From contig DIVX01000145.1 of the NCBI GenBank assembly GCA_002422505.1, forward strand, positions 1,392 through 9,685: a DNA stretch of 8,294 nt, written 5' to 3'. Shown here piece by piece: positions 1 through 6,741 of the stretch (the first letter of the stretch is position 1; every line of letters begins with the position of its first letter). The notes beneath the pieces are model-generated. The model was given only the letters and a program-made list of their open reading frames with translations, was not told the DNA's origin and made no database searches. The position numbers and the translations under genes are program-made. This DNA comes from Desulfovibrio sp. UBA6121. GTDB taxonomy: Bacteria > Desulfobacterota > Desulfovibrionia > Desulfovibrionales > Desulfovibrionaceae.

Positions 1-1
1 C

Positions 2-433
2 GAGGGCAACTTCTACGCCCGGCGCAGGCTGGAGATGCTGCGGCGCTTTTTGCCCATCCTGGGGGTGGACGAAGGCCGCTTCGAGTACATCTGGGTTTCG
101 GCCTCAGAGGGTTCGCGCTGGCGCGACATGGTGACCAAGTTCACCGACAAGATCCACGAGCTGGGCCCCATGCCGCGCATGACCGAACCGGCGCGCACCC
201 TGTGCATGCTCGACGGCATGCTCGGTCAGTCCCTGGCGCAGCCGGACATGGCCCAGCCGGGCTCCCAGGCCGGCGGCCAAGTTGGCCTCTCCGACCAGCA
301 GATACAAACCGTGCTTGCGGGCCAGCCCAAGCTGCCCGACTGGAGCAAACCGGCGCAGCCGCAGGCCGAACCTGAGCCCAAGGCCGAGGCCGCCGGGCAC
401 ACCCCCGGCAAGGAGGGCGACCATGGCCGCTGA
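2..433 (+). CDS. flxD: MvhD/FlxD-like iron-sulfur electron-transfer subunit, C-terminal part (5' end outside window)
   Basis: This frame is open from the first base and ends at TGA 431-433, giving the last 143 codons of a gene. The first ~55 residues carry the C-terminal signature of the MvhD family: G-N near the start, then ARRRLE, the block WVSASEGSRW, and the LGPMPR motif. In this family the [2Fe-2S]-binding cysteines lie further upstream, so they are not visible here. MvhD subunits hand electrons from a hydrogenase or NADH-oxidising partner to HdrA in the cytoplasm. The three genes that follow are the other Flx subunits, so FlxD is the best identity. It could instead be the end of an HdrA-MvhD fusion, because the N-terminus is missing. 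After about residue 75 the protein continues as an Ala/Pro/Gln/Glu-rich low-complexity tail of some 65 residues, longer than the usual family end. The stop overlaps the next start (ATG 423) by 11 bases, which indicates translational coupling. Confidence 0.8.
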   Translation, partial: EGNFYARRRLEMLRRFLPILGVDEGRFEYIWVSASEGSRWRDMVTKFTDKIHELGPMPRMTEPARTLCMLDGMLGQSLAQPDMAQPGSQAGGQVGLSDQQIQTVLAGQPKLPDWSKPAQPQAEPEPKAEAAGHTPGKEGDHGR

Positions 434-1394
434 GCAAAGCCGCCTGGACGAATTGCGCGCCTCGGTCATCGCAGAGCTGCCCAATGTGGACTTTGTGCTG
501 GGCTACGCCCGGGGTTTCGACCCCCTGCACGCCACGCCCATAACCGTGCGCACCGAGGCCGACGCGGCCAGGCTGATCTTCGACGCCACCTGCGTGCAGA
601 ACCTTACCACCGGGCTGTACGGCCTCAAGGGCAAGCGCATCGGCCTGGTGGTAAAGGGCTGCGACTCGCGCTCCGTCATCCAGCTCATTCAAGAAAAGCT
701 CATGGAGCGCAGCGAACTGGTGGTTTTCGGCATGCCCTGCGACGGCGTGCTGGACCTGGCCAAGGTGCGCGTGCGCGCAGACATCACCCAAGTGCGCGGG
801 GCGGAGGTAAGCGGCGAGGAAGTGCGCCTGCTGCTGCCCGAGGGCGCCAAGGTGCTGCCCCGGCGCGACGTGCTGGCCGACAAGTGCCTGCGCTGCCGCT
901 ACCCCAATCCGCTCGTCTTTGACCACATGATCGGCCAGGAGCTTGAACCTGCGGGGGTGGAAGACACCTACGCCGACCTGGACGGGTTCGAAAAGCTGTC
1001 TCCGCAGGAGCGCTTCGACTTCTGGAAACGGCAAATGAGCCGCTGCATACGCTGCTACGCCTGCCGCAACGCCTGCCCCTTGTGCGTGTGCAAGCACGTT
1101 TGCCTGGCCGATAGCCGCGAGCCGCACTGGCTTTCCGCCGAGGCCACCTTGCAGGAGAAATGGCTGTTCCAGGTGATGCATGCCCTGCACCTGGCCGGAA
1201 GATGCACGGAATGCGGCGAATGCCAGCGCTCCTGCCCCATGGGCATTCCCATTCTGCTCTTGAAGCGCAAGATGAACCGCGAGCTGAAGGCCGTCTTCAA
1301 CTACGAGGCGGGCGTGAACCCGGAGGCCGTGCCGCCCCTGCACACCTTCCTGATGGAAGAGGACAAGATCAAGGACCGGGGGCAGCTATGGTAG
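423..1394 (+). CDS. flxC: FlxC-like 4Fe-4S protein with FrhB-like N-terminal region
   Basis: A 323-residue cytoplasmic iron-sulfur protein. ATG 423 is preceded by AGGAGGG (411-417) at 5 bases, which fixes the start; the frame is open further upstream but without such a site. The N-terminal half resembles FrhB / F420-hydrogenase beta proteins: VVKGCDSRS around residues 77-84, GMPCDG at 103-108 and DKCLRCRYPNP at 154-163. Two [4Fe-4S] motifs follow: C208, C211, C214, C218 and C261, C264, C267, C271, each ending in CP. Three further cysteines (C221, C223, C227) sit right after the first motif and could ligate or modulate a cluster. In the Flx-Hdr complex such a subunit wires electrons between the flavoprotein FlxA and MvhD/FlxD. 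The gene overlaps both neighbours (11 and 7 bases), so the subunits are probably made in fixed ratio. The family call is firm; assignment to FlxC rather than another FrhB-like ferredoxin rests on context. Confidence 0.8.
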   Translation: MAAEQSRLDELRASVIAELPNVDFVLGYARGFDPLHATPITVRTEADAARLIFDATCVQNLTTGLYGLKGKRIGLVVKGCDSRSVIQLIQEKLMERSELVVFGMPCDGVLDLAKVRVRADITQVRGAEVSGEEVRLLLPEGAKVLPRRDVLADKCLRCRYPNPLVFDHMIGQELEPAGVEDTYADLDGFEKLSPQERFDFWKRQMSRCIRCYACRNACPLCVCKHVCLADSREPHWLSAEATLQEKWLFQVMHALHLAGRCTECGECQRSCPMGIPILLLKRKMNRELKAVFNYEAGVNPEAVPPLHTFLMEEDKIKDRGQLW

Positions 1395-2458
1395 CGAAAT
1401 TCCTGGCGACTGATGCCCTGGCCGACATAGCCGCCGCCTGGGCGCGCGCCTACCGCCTGCTGGCCCCCGTGCGCGAGGGGCAGGCCGTGGTGTACCGGCC
1501 CTGGGCCAAGGACATGCACCCCTTCCTGGGCAGGCCGCCAACGGTCTCCGCCAAGGAGGCGCTCTTCCCGCAGACCGAGAATCTGCTGACCTACACCTAC
1601 CGCAAGGATCAAAACGACCTGACGCGCACCGAGGTGTTCCTGGCCGAGCCCCTGCCCCAGGAGCCCACCGTGCTTTTGGGCTGCCGCCCCTGCGACGCGC
1701 GCGGCCGCAAGCTTTTGGACCGCGTGTTTCTGGAGCGCGGCGTAAAGGACAACCTCTACGAGGCGCGCCGCAAGGCCACGATCTTCGTCAGCGTTGCCTG
1801 CGACAGGCTGGAGAACACCTGTTTCTGCCATTGGACCGGCGGCGGCCCCACCTCGGAGGAAGGCTCCGACGTGCTGCTGTTCACCGTGGCGGGCGGCTAC
1901 GCGGCCAAGGCCTTGACCGAGGCCGGGGAGCGCCTGCTGGCGGCCCTGCCGGAGGCCCCGGCCCCCGCGCAGGAGGAACTGGCGGCCAAGCTGGCCAGCC
2001 CGGCGGAGCCCGGCCCGGCGCCGGACCTTTCCGCCGCACCCCAGGCCTTTTTGGCGCTCTTCGACAACATGGACTTCTGGATGGACCAGAGCGCGCGCTG
2101 CCTGTCGTGCGGGGTGTGCACCTACCTGTGCCCGGCCTGCTCCTGCTTCAACATCACCGATGAACCCAGCGGCATGAAGGGCAAGCGCCTGCGCACCTGG
2201 GACACCTGCATGAGCGCGCTCTACACCCTGGAGGGCAGCGGCCACAATCCGCGCGTAAGCCGCGCCCACAGGCTGCGCAACCGCGTGGGCCACAAGTTCT
2301 GCTACCACCCGCAAGAGTTCCCGGCCATGGACAAAAAACCAGGCGGCCAGCCGGAGTTCTCCTGCACGGGCTGCGGGCGCTGCATCAAGGCCTGCCCCGT
2401 CTCGGTGGACATCCGGCGCATTGTGCACGACATTCTGGAAAAAGGCGGCAAGCCGTGA
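1388..2458 (+). CDS. flxB: FlxB-like 4Fe-4S dicluster protein (AsrA / sulfhydrogenase beta family)
   Basis: A 356-residue cytoplasmic protein. ATG 1388 lies inside the end of flxC (7-base overlap) with a G-run (GGGGG, 1378-1382) as a modest ribosome site. The N-terminal region matches the AsrA / sulfhydrogenase-beta pattern: KEALFPQTE at residues 56-64, LLGCRPCDARG at 96-106, then VACDR and NTCFC (C138, C145, C147). After an Ala/Pro/Glu-rich linker (about 185-218) come two [4Fe-4S] motifs: C238, C241, C244, C248, with extra C251 and C253, and C326, C329, C332, C336. AsrA-type subunits pair with AsrB-type FAD/NAD(P)H subunits, and the AsrB-like gene is directly downstream with a 4-base overlap. 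The protein therefore likely carries electrons from FlxA into the Flx-Hdr complex. It could also be called an anaerobic sulfite reductase A-like subunit, but no sulfite reductase (AsrC) gene is seen here and the MvhD neighbour argues for Flx. Confidence 0.82.
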   Translation: MVAKFLATDALADIAAAWARAYRLLAPVREGQAVVYRPWAKDMHPFLGRPPTVSAKEALFPQTENLLTYTYRKDQNDLTRTEVFLAEPLPQEPTVLLGCRPCDARGRKLLDRVFLERGVKDNLYEARRKATIFVSVACDRLENTCFCHWTGGGPTSEEGSDVLLFTVAGGYAAKALTEAGERLLAALPEAPAPAQEELAAKLASPAEPGPAPDLSAAPQAFLALFDNMDFWMDQSARCLSCGVCTYLCPACSCFNITDEPSGMKGKRLRTWDTCMSALYTLEGSGHNPRVSRAHRLRNRVGHKFCYHPQEFPAMDKKPGGQPEFSCTGCGRCIKACPVSVDIRRIVHDILEKGGKP

Positions 2459-3285
2459 GCGCCAATCCCTACATGCCCATGCTCGGCACCATCGTCGAGA
2501 CCTTTGACGAAACCCCGGACATCAAGACCTTCCGCGTGGTTCTGCAAGACGAAGCCGCCATGCGCGCCTTCCGCTTCCAGCCGGGGCAGGTGGCGCAGCT
2601 TTCCGTGTTCGGCACCGGGGAAAGCACCTTCGTCATCTGCTCGCCCCCTACACGCATGGAATACCTGCAGTTCTCCGTAATGCGCGTGGGCGAGCTGACC
2701 CACCGCCTGCACACCCTGCGCGAGGGCGACCCCGTGGGCATACGCGCGCCCCTGGGCAACCATTTCGACCACCAGGCCATGCACGGCAAAGACATCGTGT
2801 TCATCGGCGGCGGGCTGGGCCTGGCCCCCTTGCGCACCCTGCTCTTGTACATGCTCGATACCCGCGCCGACTACGGGAACATTACGCTCATCTACGGCGG
2901 CCGCAGCCCGGAGCACCTGTGCTTCAAGGCGGAGCTGGCCGAGTGGGCCGCCCGGGGCGACATGCGCGTGGAGCTCACCGTGGACACCCCGGACAAGCTT
3001 TGGGCGCACCGCGTGGGCGTGGTGCCCGCCGTGCTCACCGAACTGGCCGTGAGCCCGCAGAACGCCGTGGCCGTTACCTGCGGCCCGCCCATCATGATCC
3101 GCTTCACCATCATGGCCCTAGAAAAACTGGGCTTTACCGACGAGCAGATCGTAACCACCCTGGAGCGGCGCATGAAGTGCGGCGTGGGCCTGTGCGGGCG
3201 CTGCAACATCGGCGGCAAGTTCGTGTGCGTGGATGGCCCGGTGTTCACCCAGGCCCAGTTGAAGGACCTGCCACAGGAATTCTGA
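2455..3285 (+). CDS. flxA: FlxA-like FAD/NAD(P)H oxidoreductase with C-terminal [2Fe-2S] site (AsrB/PyrK type)
   Basis: A 276-residue flavoprotein starting at GTG 2455 in a GTGA overlap with the flxB stop, behind an AAGGCGG-like ribosome site. The order is that of the ferredoxin-NADP reductase superfamily. A beta-barrel FAD domain holds FQPGQVAQLSVFG (41-53), followed by CSPP (62-65). The NAD(P) domain has the glycine-rich GGGLGLAPLR (118-127), YGGRSPE (147-153) and CGPPIMI (209-215). A C-terminal PyrK-like [2Fe-2S] motif follows: C242, C247, C250, C258. It would oxidise NADH or NADPH and feed electrons to FlxB/FlxC and on to Hdr. In Desulfovibrio vulgaris the Flx-Hdr system has been linked to ethanol/NADH metabolism; transferring that role to this strain is inference. 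AsrB and HydG share the same architecture. No terminator follows directly; the first strong one is about 610 bases downstream. Confidence 0.85.
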   Translation: MSANPYMPMLGTIVETFDETPDIKTFRVVLQDEAAMRAFRFQPGQVAQLSVFGTGESTFVICSPPTRMEYLQFSVMRVGELTHRLHTLREGDPVGIRAPLGNHFDHQAMHGKDIVFIGGGLGLAPLRTLLLYMLDTRADYGNITLIYGGRSPEHLCFKAELAEWAARGDMRVELTVDTPDKLWAHRVGVVPAVLTELAVSPQNAVAVTCGPPIMIRFTIMALEKLGFTDEQIVTTLERRMKCGVGLCGRCNIGGKFVCVDGPVFTQAQLKDLPQEF

Positions 3286-3313
3286 ACGGGCGCGCAATCT
3301 TTGGCCGGGGGTG

Positions 3314-3341
3314 TTGACATCCCCTGCGGAAGGCGTACGTA
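3314..3341 (+). promoter_or_regulatory. possible sigma-70-type promoter
   Basis: A perfect TTGACA (3314-3319) is followed after 16 bases by TACGTA (3336-3341), which is only a fair -10 box. A start point would fall near 3348, some 40 bases before the six-codon frame at 3388. The -35 match is exact, but a single hexamer is weak evidence. Confidence 0.3.
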
Positions 3342-3387
3342 GGAATCAACGGCTTTATCCTTCAACCGGTTTATGGAGGGCACGCCA

Positions 3388-3408
3388 ATGGACCAGTCAG
3401 CTTGCTAA
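3388..3408 (+). CDS. possible six-residue leader peptide
   Basis: ATG 3388 opens a frame of six codons (MDQSAC) ending in TAA. GGAGGG at 3375-3380 is placed 7 bases before the ATG, the ideal Shine-Dalgarno spacing, in a stretch where no long reading frame uses that site. It could be a leader peptide, the start of a gene broken by a frameshift (the +1 frame stays open to 3773, but its product is not recognisable), or chance. No run of identical or regulatory codons suggests a classical attenuator. Confidence 0.2.
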   Translation: MDQSAC

Positions 3409-3898
3409 GCGTCTGGGGAAGGCCAGCCAGCCACCCAACCCGGCCAGGAGCGTTCGCGGCCCGGCCAAGGCGACCCGAAGAGAGCGCAACGCCAGCGCAA
3501 GGGATCCCCGCAAGGGGGACAAAACCCCGCTCGGCAGCCCGGGAAACGCCTTTAATGACGACCACGGCGGCAGGCCACACGTACTCGCACAAGTTCATCA
3601 AGACGCCCCTTTGGAGCCACAGGGGGCCGCCCGAGACAACCACCCTGGCGCCGCCACAAGACGATGGATCAGGCGCATCTGCACAGGCAGAGGTGGACAC
3701 GTCGGCGCTTGAGGCCGAAAACCCCGTACTCCGGGCCGCACATGGCGCATACAAGAGGCCAGGACCCGCATAGTCGGCCAGGCCAGGCGAACCCCGCCCA
3801 CGCCGCCGCGCCGGAAACGGAAAGAAAACGTGGAAACTGCGTCACAGGCGTCGGCCCCCGCTTCCGGGAGCGCCGAGTTTGACTGAGTAAAAGAATAT

Positions 3899-3936
3899 AA
3901 GGCCGCCCCGGATATCCAGGGCGGCCTTCCTTTTTT
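3899..3936 (+). terminator. strong intrinsic terminator, possibly bidirectional
   Basis: A perfect 10-base stem AAGGCCGCCC (3899-3908) / GGGCGGCCTT (3919-3928) closes a 10-base loop that itself contains GGATATCC, and CC-TTTTTT follows (to 3936). It would end + strand transcripts from flxA or from the intergenic stretch. Read on the minus strand, the stem is followed by ATATTCTTTT, so it may also end the converging operon whose last gene stops at 4040. No other terminator with a U-tract is seen between 3937 and 4039; the hairpin ACTCCA/TGGAGT at 3997-4011 lacks one. Confidence 0.9.
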
Positions 3937-4039
3937 GTTGCGCCGCGCTCCCCTGTGCCGGGGGGGCCAACCAGCCGACGGAACGCTCTGGGCACGACTC
4001 CACCTTGGAGTGCGCCGCAACGCCCTGCCGAAGCAAGGG

Positions 4040-4528
4040 CTACTTGAAGCGGAACAGCACGAACTCCGAGGCCTTCAGGCTGCCGTCCTTGTCTTCGTCG
4101 GCGGCGGTGTAGGCCTCGCTGTGCCGGGTGTTCAGATAGTTGTCCAGGTCCTCGTGGCTCACGTAGCCGTCGCCGTTGCGGTCCAGGTCCTGCGCGCGGA
4201 TGGAGCCGAAGCCCTCCAGGCCGGTGATGCCCGCCCGGCGGAGTTCCTCCTGGGTGACGAGCCCATTGCCGTCCTTGTCCACGTCCTTGAGGGCGAAGGG
4301 CTTGGTTTCCCGCTGCTGTTTGGCGTAGGCCAGCACTTCGTCCAGGCTCACGCGGCCGCTCTGGTCGGCGTCCACCTGGTGAAAGGCCGGGGCTGCCCCT
4401 GCGGTCTTCTCCGCCAGCATGGCGCCCTGGGCCAGGGCCGTGGCGGCGAACAGCAGCGAAACCAAGGCCAGCGCGCCGGGCTTGGCGGCAAAAAAGCCAA
4501 AGGGAAAGGCTGGGGCGGTGCGGCGCAT
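4040..4528 (-). CDS. exported calcium-binding protein with four EF-hands
   Basis: A 162-residue protein. ATG 4528 has GGAG (4537-4540) 8 bases upstream; an in-frame TTG start 21 bases earlier lacks such a site, so it is rejected. Residues 1-33 form a Sec-type signal: two arginines, a hydrophobic core, and ALA-Q as a likely signal-peptidase site after A33. Four EF-hand loops follow: 53-64 (DADQSGRVSLDE), 84-95 (DKDGNGLVTQEE), 116-127 (DRNGDGYVSHED, with Asp in place of the usual Glu at position 12) and 144-155 (DEDKDGSLKASE). All have acidic residues at positions 1, 3 and 12 and Gly at 6. The protein is therefore probably a periplasmic calcium-binding or calcium-buffering protein of the calmodulin-like class. 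No enzymatic domain is present. It is the last gene of a likely three-gene operon, 26 bases after the nitroreductase stop. Its role there is unknown. Confidence 0.9.
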   Translation of the reverse strand: MRRTAPAFPFGFFAAKPGALALVSLLFAATALAQGAMLAEKTAGAAPAFHQVDADQSGRVSLDEVLAYAKQQRETKPFALKDVDKDGNGLVTQEELRRAGITGLEGFGSIRAQDLDRNGDGYVSHEDLDNYLNTRHSEAYTAADEDKDGSLKASEFVLFRFK

Positions 4529-4554
4529 GCGGCAGTCTCCGTGGGGCAAAAGGG

Positions 4555-5358
4555 TTACAGGAAGCGCACGGGCGGGCGCTTGCGCTCCGGCAGGCGCTTG
4601 AAGCCGTACTTGGGGCGGCCCAGCATCAGCGCGCCGTATATTTTGTGGCTTTCAGGAATGCACAGGGCAGAGGCGATGGTCTTGCTGCGCGAGGCGGCCA
4701 TGGTGAACAGCCCGGCCCAGCAGGTGCCCAGGCCCAGGGCGTGGGCTGCCAGCTCAAAGTGGCACAGGGCGATGACGCAGTTGCTGGTATTGTCCATGCC
4801 GCCCTTGGGCGCATGGGCCACCACCACCTGGGGCGCGCCGCGCAGAATCAAGTCCACGCCCTGGTCCCAGGCGTTCAGGTAGGGCATGAAATACGGCAGC
4901 CGCCGCAAGGATTTGGCCGTCAGGTCCACCAGGGCCACCAGCAGGTCCGGGTCCTCGGCCACTATCCAGTTCACGGGCTGGGTGTTCACGCCGGAGGGCG
5001 CATAGCGCGCGGTGTCGATGCAGCGGCGCACCAGCTCGCGCTCCACGGGCTTGTCGCGGAAGCGCCGCACGCTGCGACGCGAGCGCAGGAACTGTTCCGC
5101 CGCCTCGGGCGTTATGTCCAGGGCCGGGTCCAGGGGCGTCAGGTTTGCCGCGCCGCGCCCGGCCAGGGTAAGCGCCCCGGTGGGGCACACGGCCACGCAG
5201 TGGCCGCACATGATGCAGCGCTCCGCCGCATCGGCGGCGACAACCGGGAACTTGTCCGCCCGGCGCGAAAGCAAAAAGGCCGGGCACTCGCTGATGCACA
5301 GGCCGTCCTTGTTGCACAGGGAAAGGTCGATCAGGATATGGGCGTCGGTCTTGGCCAT
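4555..5358 (-). CDS. nitroreductase-family flavoprotein with N-terminal ferredoxin domain
   Basis: A 267-residue cytoplasmic fusion protein. AAGGAGG (5364-5370) lies 5 bases before ATG 5358 and decides the start; the upstream in-frame extension has no ribosome site. Residues 10-65 form a two-cluster ferredoxin domain. The second motif is canonical (C48, C51, C54, C58, then P). The first reads C15-x5-C21-x3-C25-P, with Asp18 where the second Cys of CxxCxxCxxxCP would stand. From about 90 on, the FMN-binding nitroreductase fold begins with RRSVRRF (94-100) and the RYAPSGVNTQP region (118-128); the Gly/Cys/Trp-rich GLGTCWAGL (199-207) is also typical. Such fusions are common in anaerobes and are thought to use reduced ferredoxin or NAD(P)H to reduce nitro or related compounds; the true substrate is usually unknown. 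It lies between the transporter and the EF-hand gene with gaps of 28 and 26 bases. Confidence 0.88.
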   Translation of the reverse strand: MAKTDAHILIDLSLCNKDGLCISECPAFLLSRRADKFPVVAADAAERCIMCGHCVAVCPTGALTLAGRGAANLTPLDPALDITPEAAEQFLRSRRSVRRFRDKPVERELVRRCIDTARYAPSGVNTQPVNWIVAEDPDLLVALVDLTAKSLRRLPYFMPYLNAWDQGVDLILRGAPQVVVAHAPKGGMDNTSNCVIALCHFELAAHALGLGTCWAGLFTMAASRSKTIASALCIPESHKIYGALMLGRPKYGFKRLPERKRPPVRFL

Positions 5359-5386
5359 GGAGTCCTCCTTAGCTCTGGGCTCCCTT

Positions 5387-6643
5387 CTACATGCCGGAGA
5401 GGATCCCCACAACTGTTCCCGTCATCAGCGAGGCCAGAACGCCTGCGGCCAGGGCGCGCATGCTCAGGCCGGTTATCTCGCCCCGGCGCTCCGGGCACAG
5501 GGTGCCCAGCCCGGCGATGAGAATGCCCACGCTGCCGAAGTTGGCGAAGCTGCACATGGCGTAGGTCAGAATCAGCCGCGTGCGCTCGGAAAGCGCCTCC
5601 TGCGGCAGGGCGGCCATGTCGATGAAGGCCAGGAATTCGTTCAGGATGATCTTGGTGCCGATGAGCCCGCCTGCGGTGTGGGCCTCGGCCCAGGGCACGC
5701 CGATGAGCCAGGCCACGGGCGCCAGGGCCCAGCCCAGGGCGCGCTCCAGGGTCAGCGGCGCGCCAAGCACATCTGGAAACAGCGCCAGACCCAAGTTGGC
5801 CAGCTTCACCACCGCCACAAAGACGATGAGCATGGCCACGATGCTCCAGAAGAGCTGCAAGCCCTCCCAGGTGCCCTGGCACAGGGCGTCCACGCTGCCG
5901 CTGGCGCTGCTTTTGGGCATCTTTCGGCCCAGGGTGGGCGTCTTGTCCTCCGGCAGCATAAGGGCCGCCACAAGCAGGGCCGCCGGGGCGTGGATGATGC
6001 TTGCCGTGAGGATGTGCCCCAGGGCGTCGGGTATCACCGGGCCCAGCACGGCGGCGTAAAGCATGAGCATGGTGCCCGCGATGCAGCTCATGCCCGTGGC
6101 CATGAGGGCGAAGAGCTCGCTGCGGGTCATCACCGCCAGATAGGGGCGGATGAGCAGCGGCGATTCCACCATGCCGAGGAAGATGCAGCCCGCCGCGCCC
6201 ACGCCCAGCGCCCCGCCTATGCCCATGGTTTTTTGCAGCACGAAGGAGAACAGGCGCACCACACGCTGCAGAATGCCCCAGTAAAAGAACAGGGCCGACA
6301 GGGCCGCAATGACGATGACCAGCGGCAGGGCCTGGAAAGCCAGGCTGAAGCCCTGGGCCGGATTGGTGACGGCATAGGGCGCGGGCGCGCCGCCCACAAA
6401 GCCGAACACGAAGGCCGTGCCCGCGCGGGTGGCTGTCTCCGCCGCCTGCACCAGGGAATTAAGGCCCATGAACAGGGCCTTGAGCGCGGGCACCTTGAGC
6501 ACAAGGCCCGCAATGGCGAACTGCAGGCCCAGGCCGCCCAGAATCATGCGCCAGGGCAGGCGCGCCACCGGCCAGGCGCGCTTCTCGCTCATCAACCAGG
6601 CCGCGACAAGCAGGCACGCAAGGCCCAAAAGGCTATGGATCAT
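5387..6643 (-). CDS. concentrative nucleoside transporter (CNT/NupC family)
   Basis: A 418-residue inner-membrane protein, the usual CNT length, which would import nucleosides with H+ or Na+. I chose ATG 6643, preceded by GGGGG at 4 bases; an upstream in-frame ATG (MYFSTT) lacks a ribosome site and would add a charged, non-hydrophobic extension. CNT signatures are clear: the hydrophobic N-terminal helices, GGALGVGAAGCIFLG (143-157) leading to ESPLLIRPYL (160-169), NEFLAF (335-340) and CSFANFGSVGI (364-374). The residues normally contacting the ribose appear kept (E160, E336, N368, S371). The GQ[T/S]E motif reads G157-M-V-E160, so two positions that contact the nucleobase in the family are hydrophobic, suggesting an unusual substrate preference. 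It is the first gene of the minus-strand operon with nitroreductase and EF-hand genes. A terminator upstream (6742-6786) implies its own promoter in 6644-6741; I see only a weak TTCACA candidate there. Confidence 0.9.
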   Translation of the reverse strand: MIHSLLGLACLLVAAWLMSEKRAWPVARLPWRMILGGLGLQFAIAGLVLKVPALKALFMGLNSLVQAAETATRAGTAFVFGFVGGAPAPYAVTNPAQGFSLAFQALPLVIVIAALSALFFYWGILQRVVRLFSFVLQKTMGIGGALGVGAAGCIFLGMVESPLLIRPYLAVMTRSELFALMATGMSCIAGTMLMLYAAVLGPVIPDALGHILTASIIHAPAALLVAALMLPEDKTPTLGRKMPKSSASGSVDALCQGTWEGLQLFWSIVAMLIVFVAVVKLANLGLALFPDVLGAPLTLERALGWALAPVAWLIGVPWAEAHTAGGLIGTKIILNEFLAFIDMAALPQEALSERTRLILTYAMCSFANFGSVGILIAGLGTLCPERRGEITGLSMRALAAGVLASLMTGTVVGILSGM

Positions 6644-6741
6644 GAAACCCCCGGTACGCTTCGTAGTGGAGAAATACATGCGGGATTTTCGGTCGTTTGT
6701 GAAGGGGGCGAATGCAGGCGGGCGCACGCGCACGCCACCGC

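Larger units (their letters stand above)
3286..3898 (+). other. ~610-base stretch without a confident gene; possible RNA or leader locus
   Basis: I see no recognisable protein, tRNA, tmRNA, RNase P RNA or familiar riboswitch here. Open frames exist on both strands, but their translations are Arg/Pro/Ala-rich, lack recognisable motifs, and look like the chance frames expected in GC-rich DNA. The stretch begins with a TTGACA-containing promoter-like sequence (3314-3341) and a six-codon frame with good ribosome-site spacing (3388-3408). It contains a CCCC-GCAA-GGGG hairpin (3506-3517) and a longer hairpin (3851-3876: TCGGC/GCCGA outside, CCCG/CGGG inside, loop CTTC), and it ends at a strong terminator. 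It is either the 3' UTR of the flx operon, a separate transcript, or decayed sequence. Confidence 0.5.

Noticed and set aside
141..2428. Long minus-strand open frames (about 400 and 375 codons) across 141-1343 and 1301-2428
   Set aside because: They lie opposite flxC and flxB. Their products are Ala/His/Gly/Gln-rich with no motifs, as expected for shadows of GC-rich coding sequence.
3302..3318. Possible sigma-54 promoter TTGGCCGGGGGTGTTGA
   Set aside because: The spacing after GG is off by one and the GC of the -12 box is missing.
3555..3773. Possible 72-residue protein from ATG 3555 (MTTTAAGHTYSHKF...)
   Set aside because: There is no good ribosome site, no recognisable motif, and the third-position GC bias fades in its second half. 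It is kept only as part of the unassigned region.
3286..3936. tmRNA, RNase P RNA, cobalamin or c-di-GMP riboswitch
   Set aside because: I looked for their conserved cores (CCA-type 3' end with TTCGA, the GAGGAAAGTCC core, the B12 box, the paired GNRA receptor) and found none.
3997..4011. Hairpin ACTCCA-CCT-TGGAGT as terminator of the EF-hand operon
   Set aside because: Only six pairs and no U-tract on either strand; the 3899-3928 stem is the better candidate.
6721..6738. Possible sigma-54 promoter upstream of the transporter (minus strand GTGGCGTGCGCGTGCGCC)
   Set aside because: There are nine instead of ten bases between GG and GC, inside a CG/GT-rich stretch where such matches are common.
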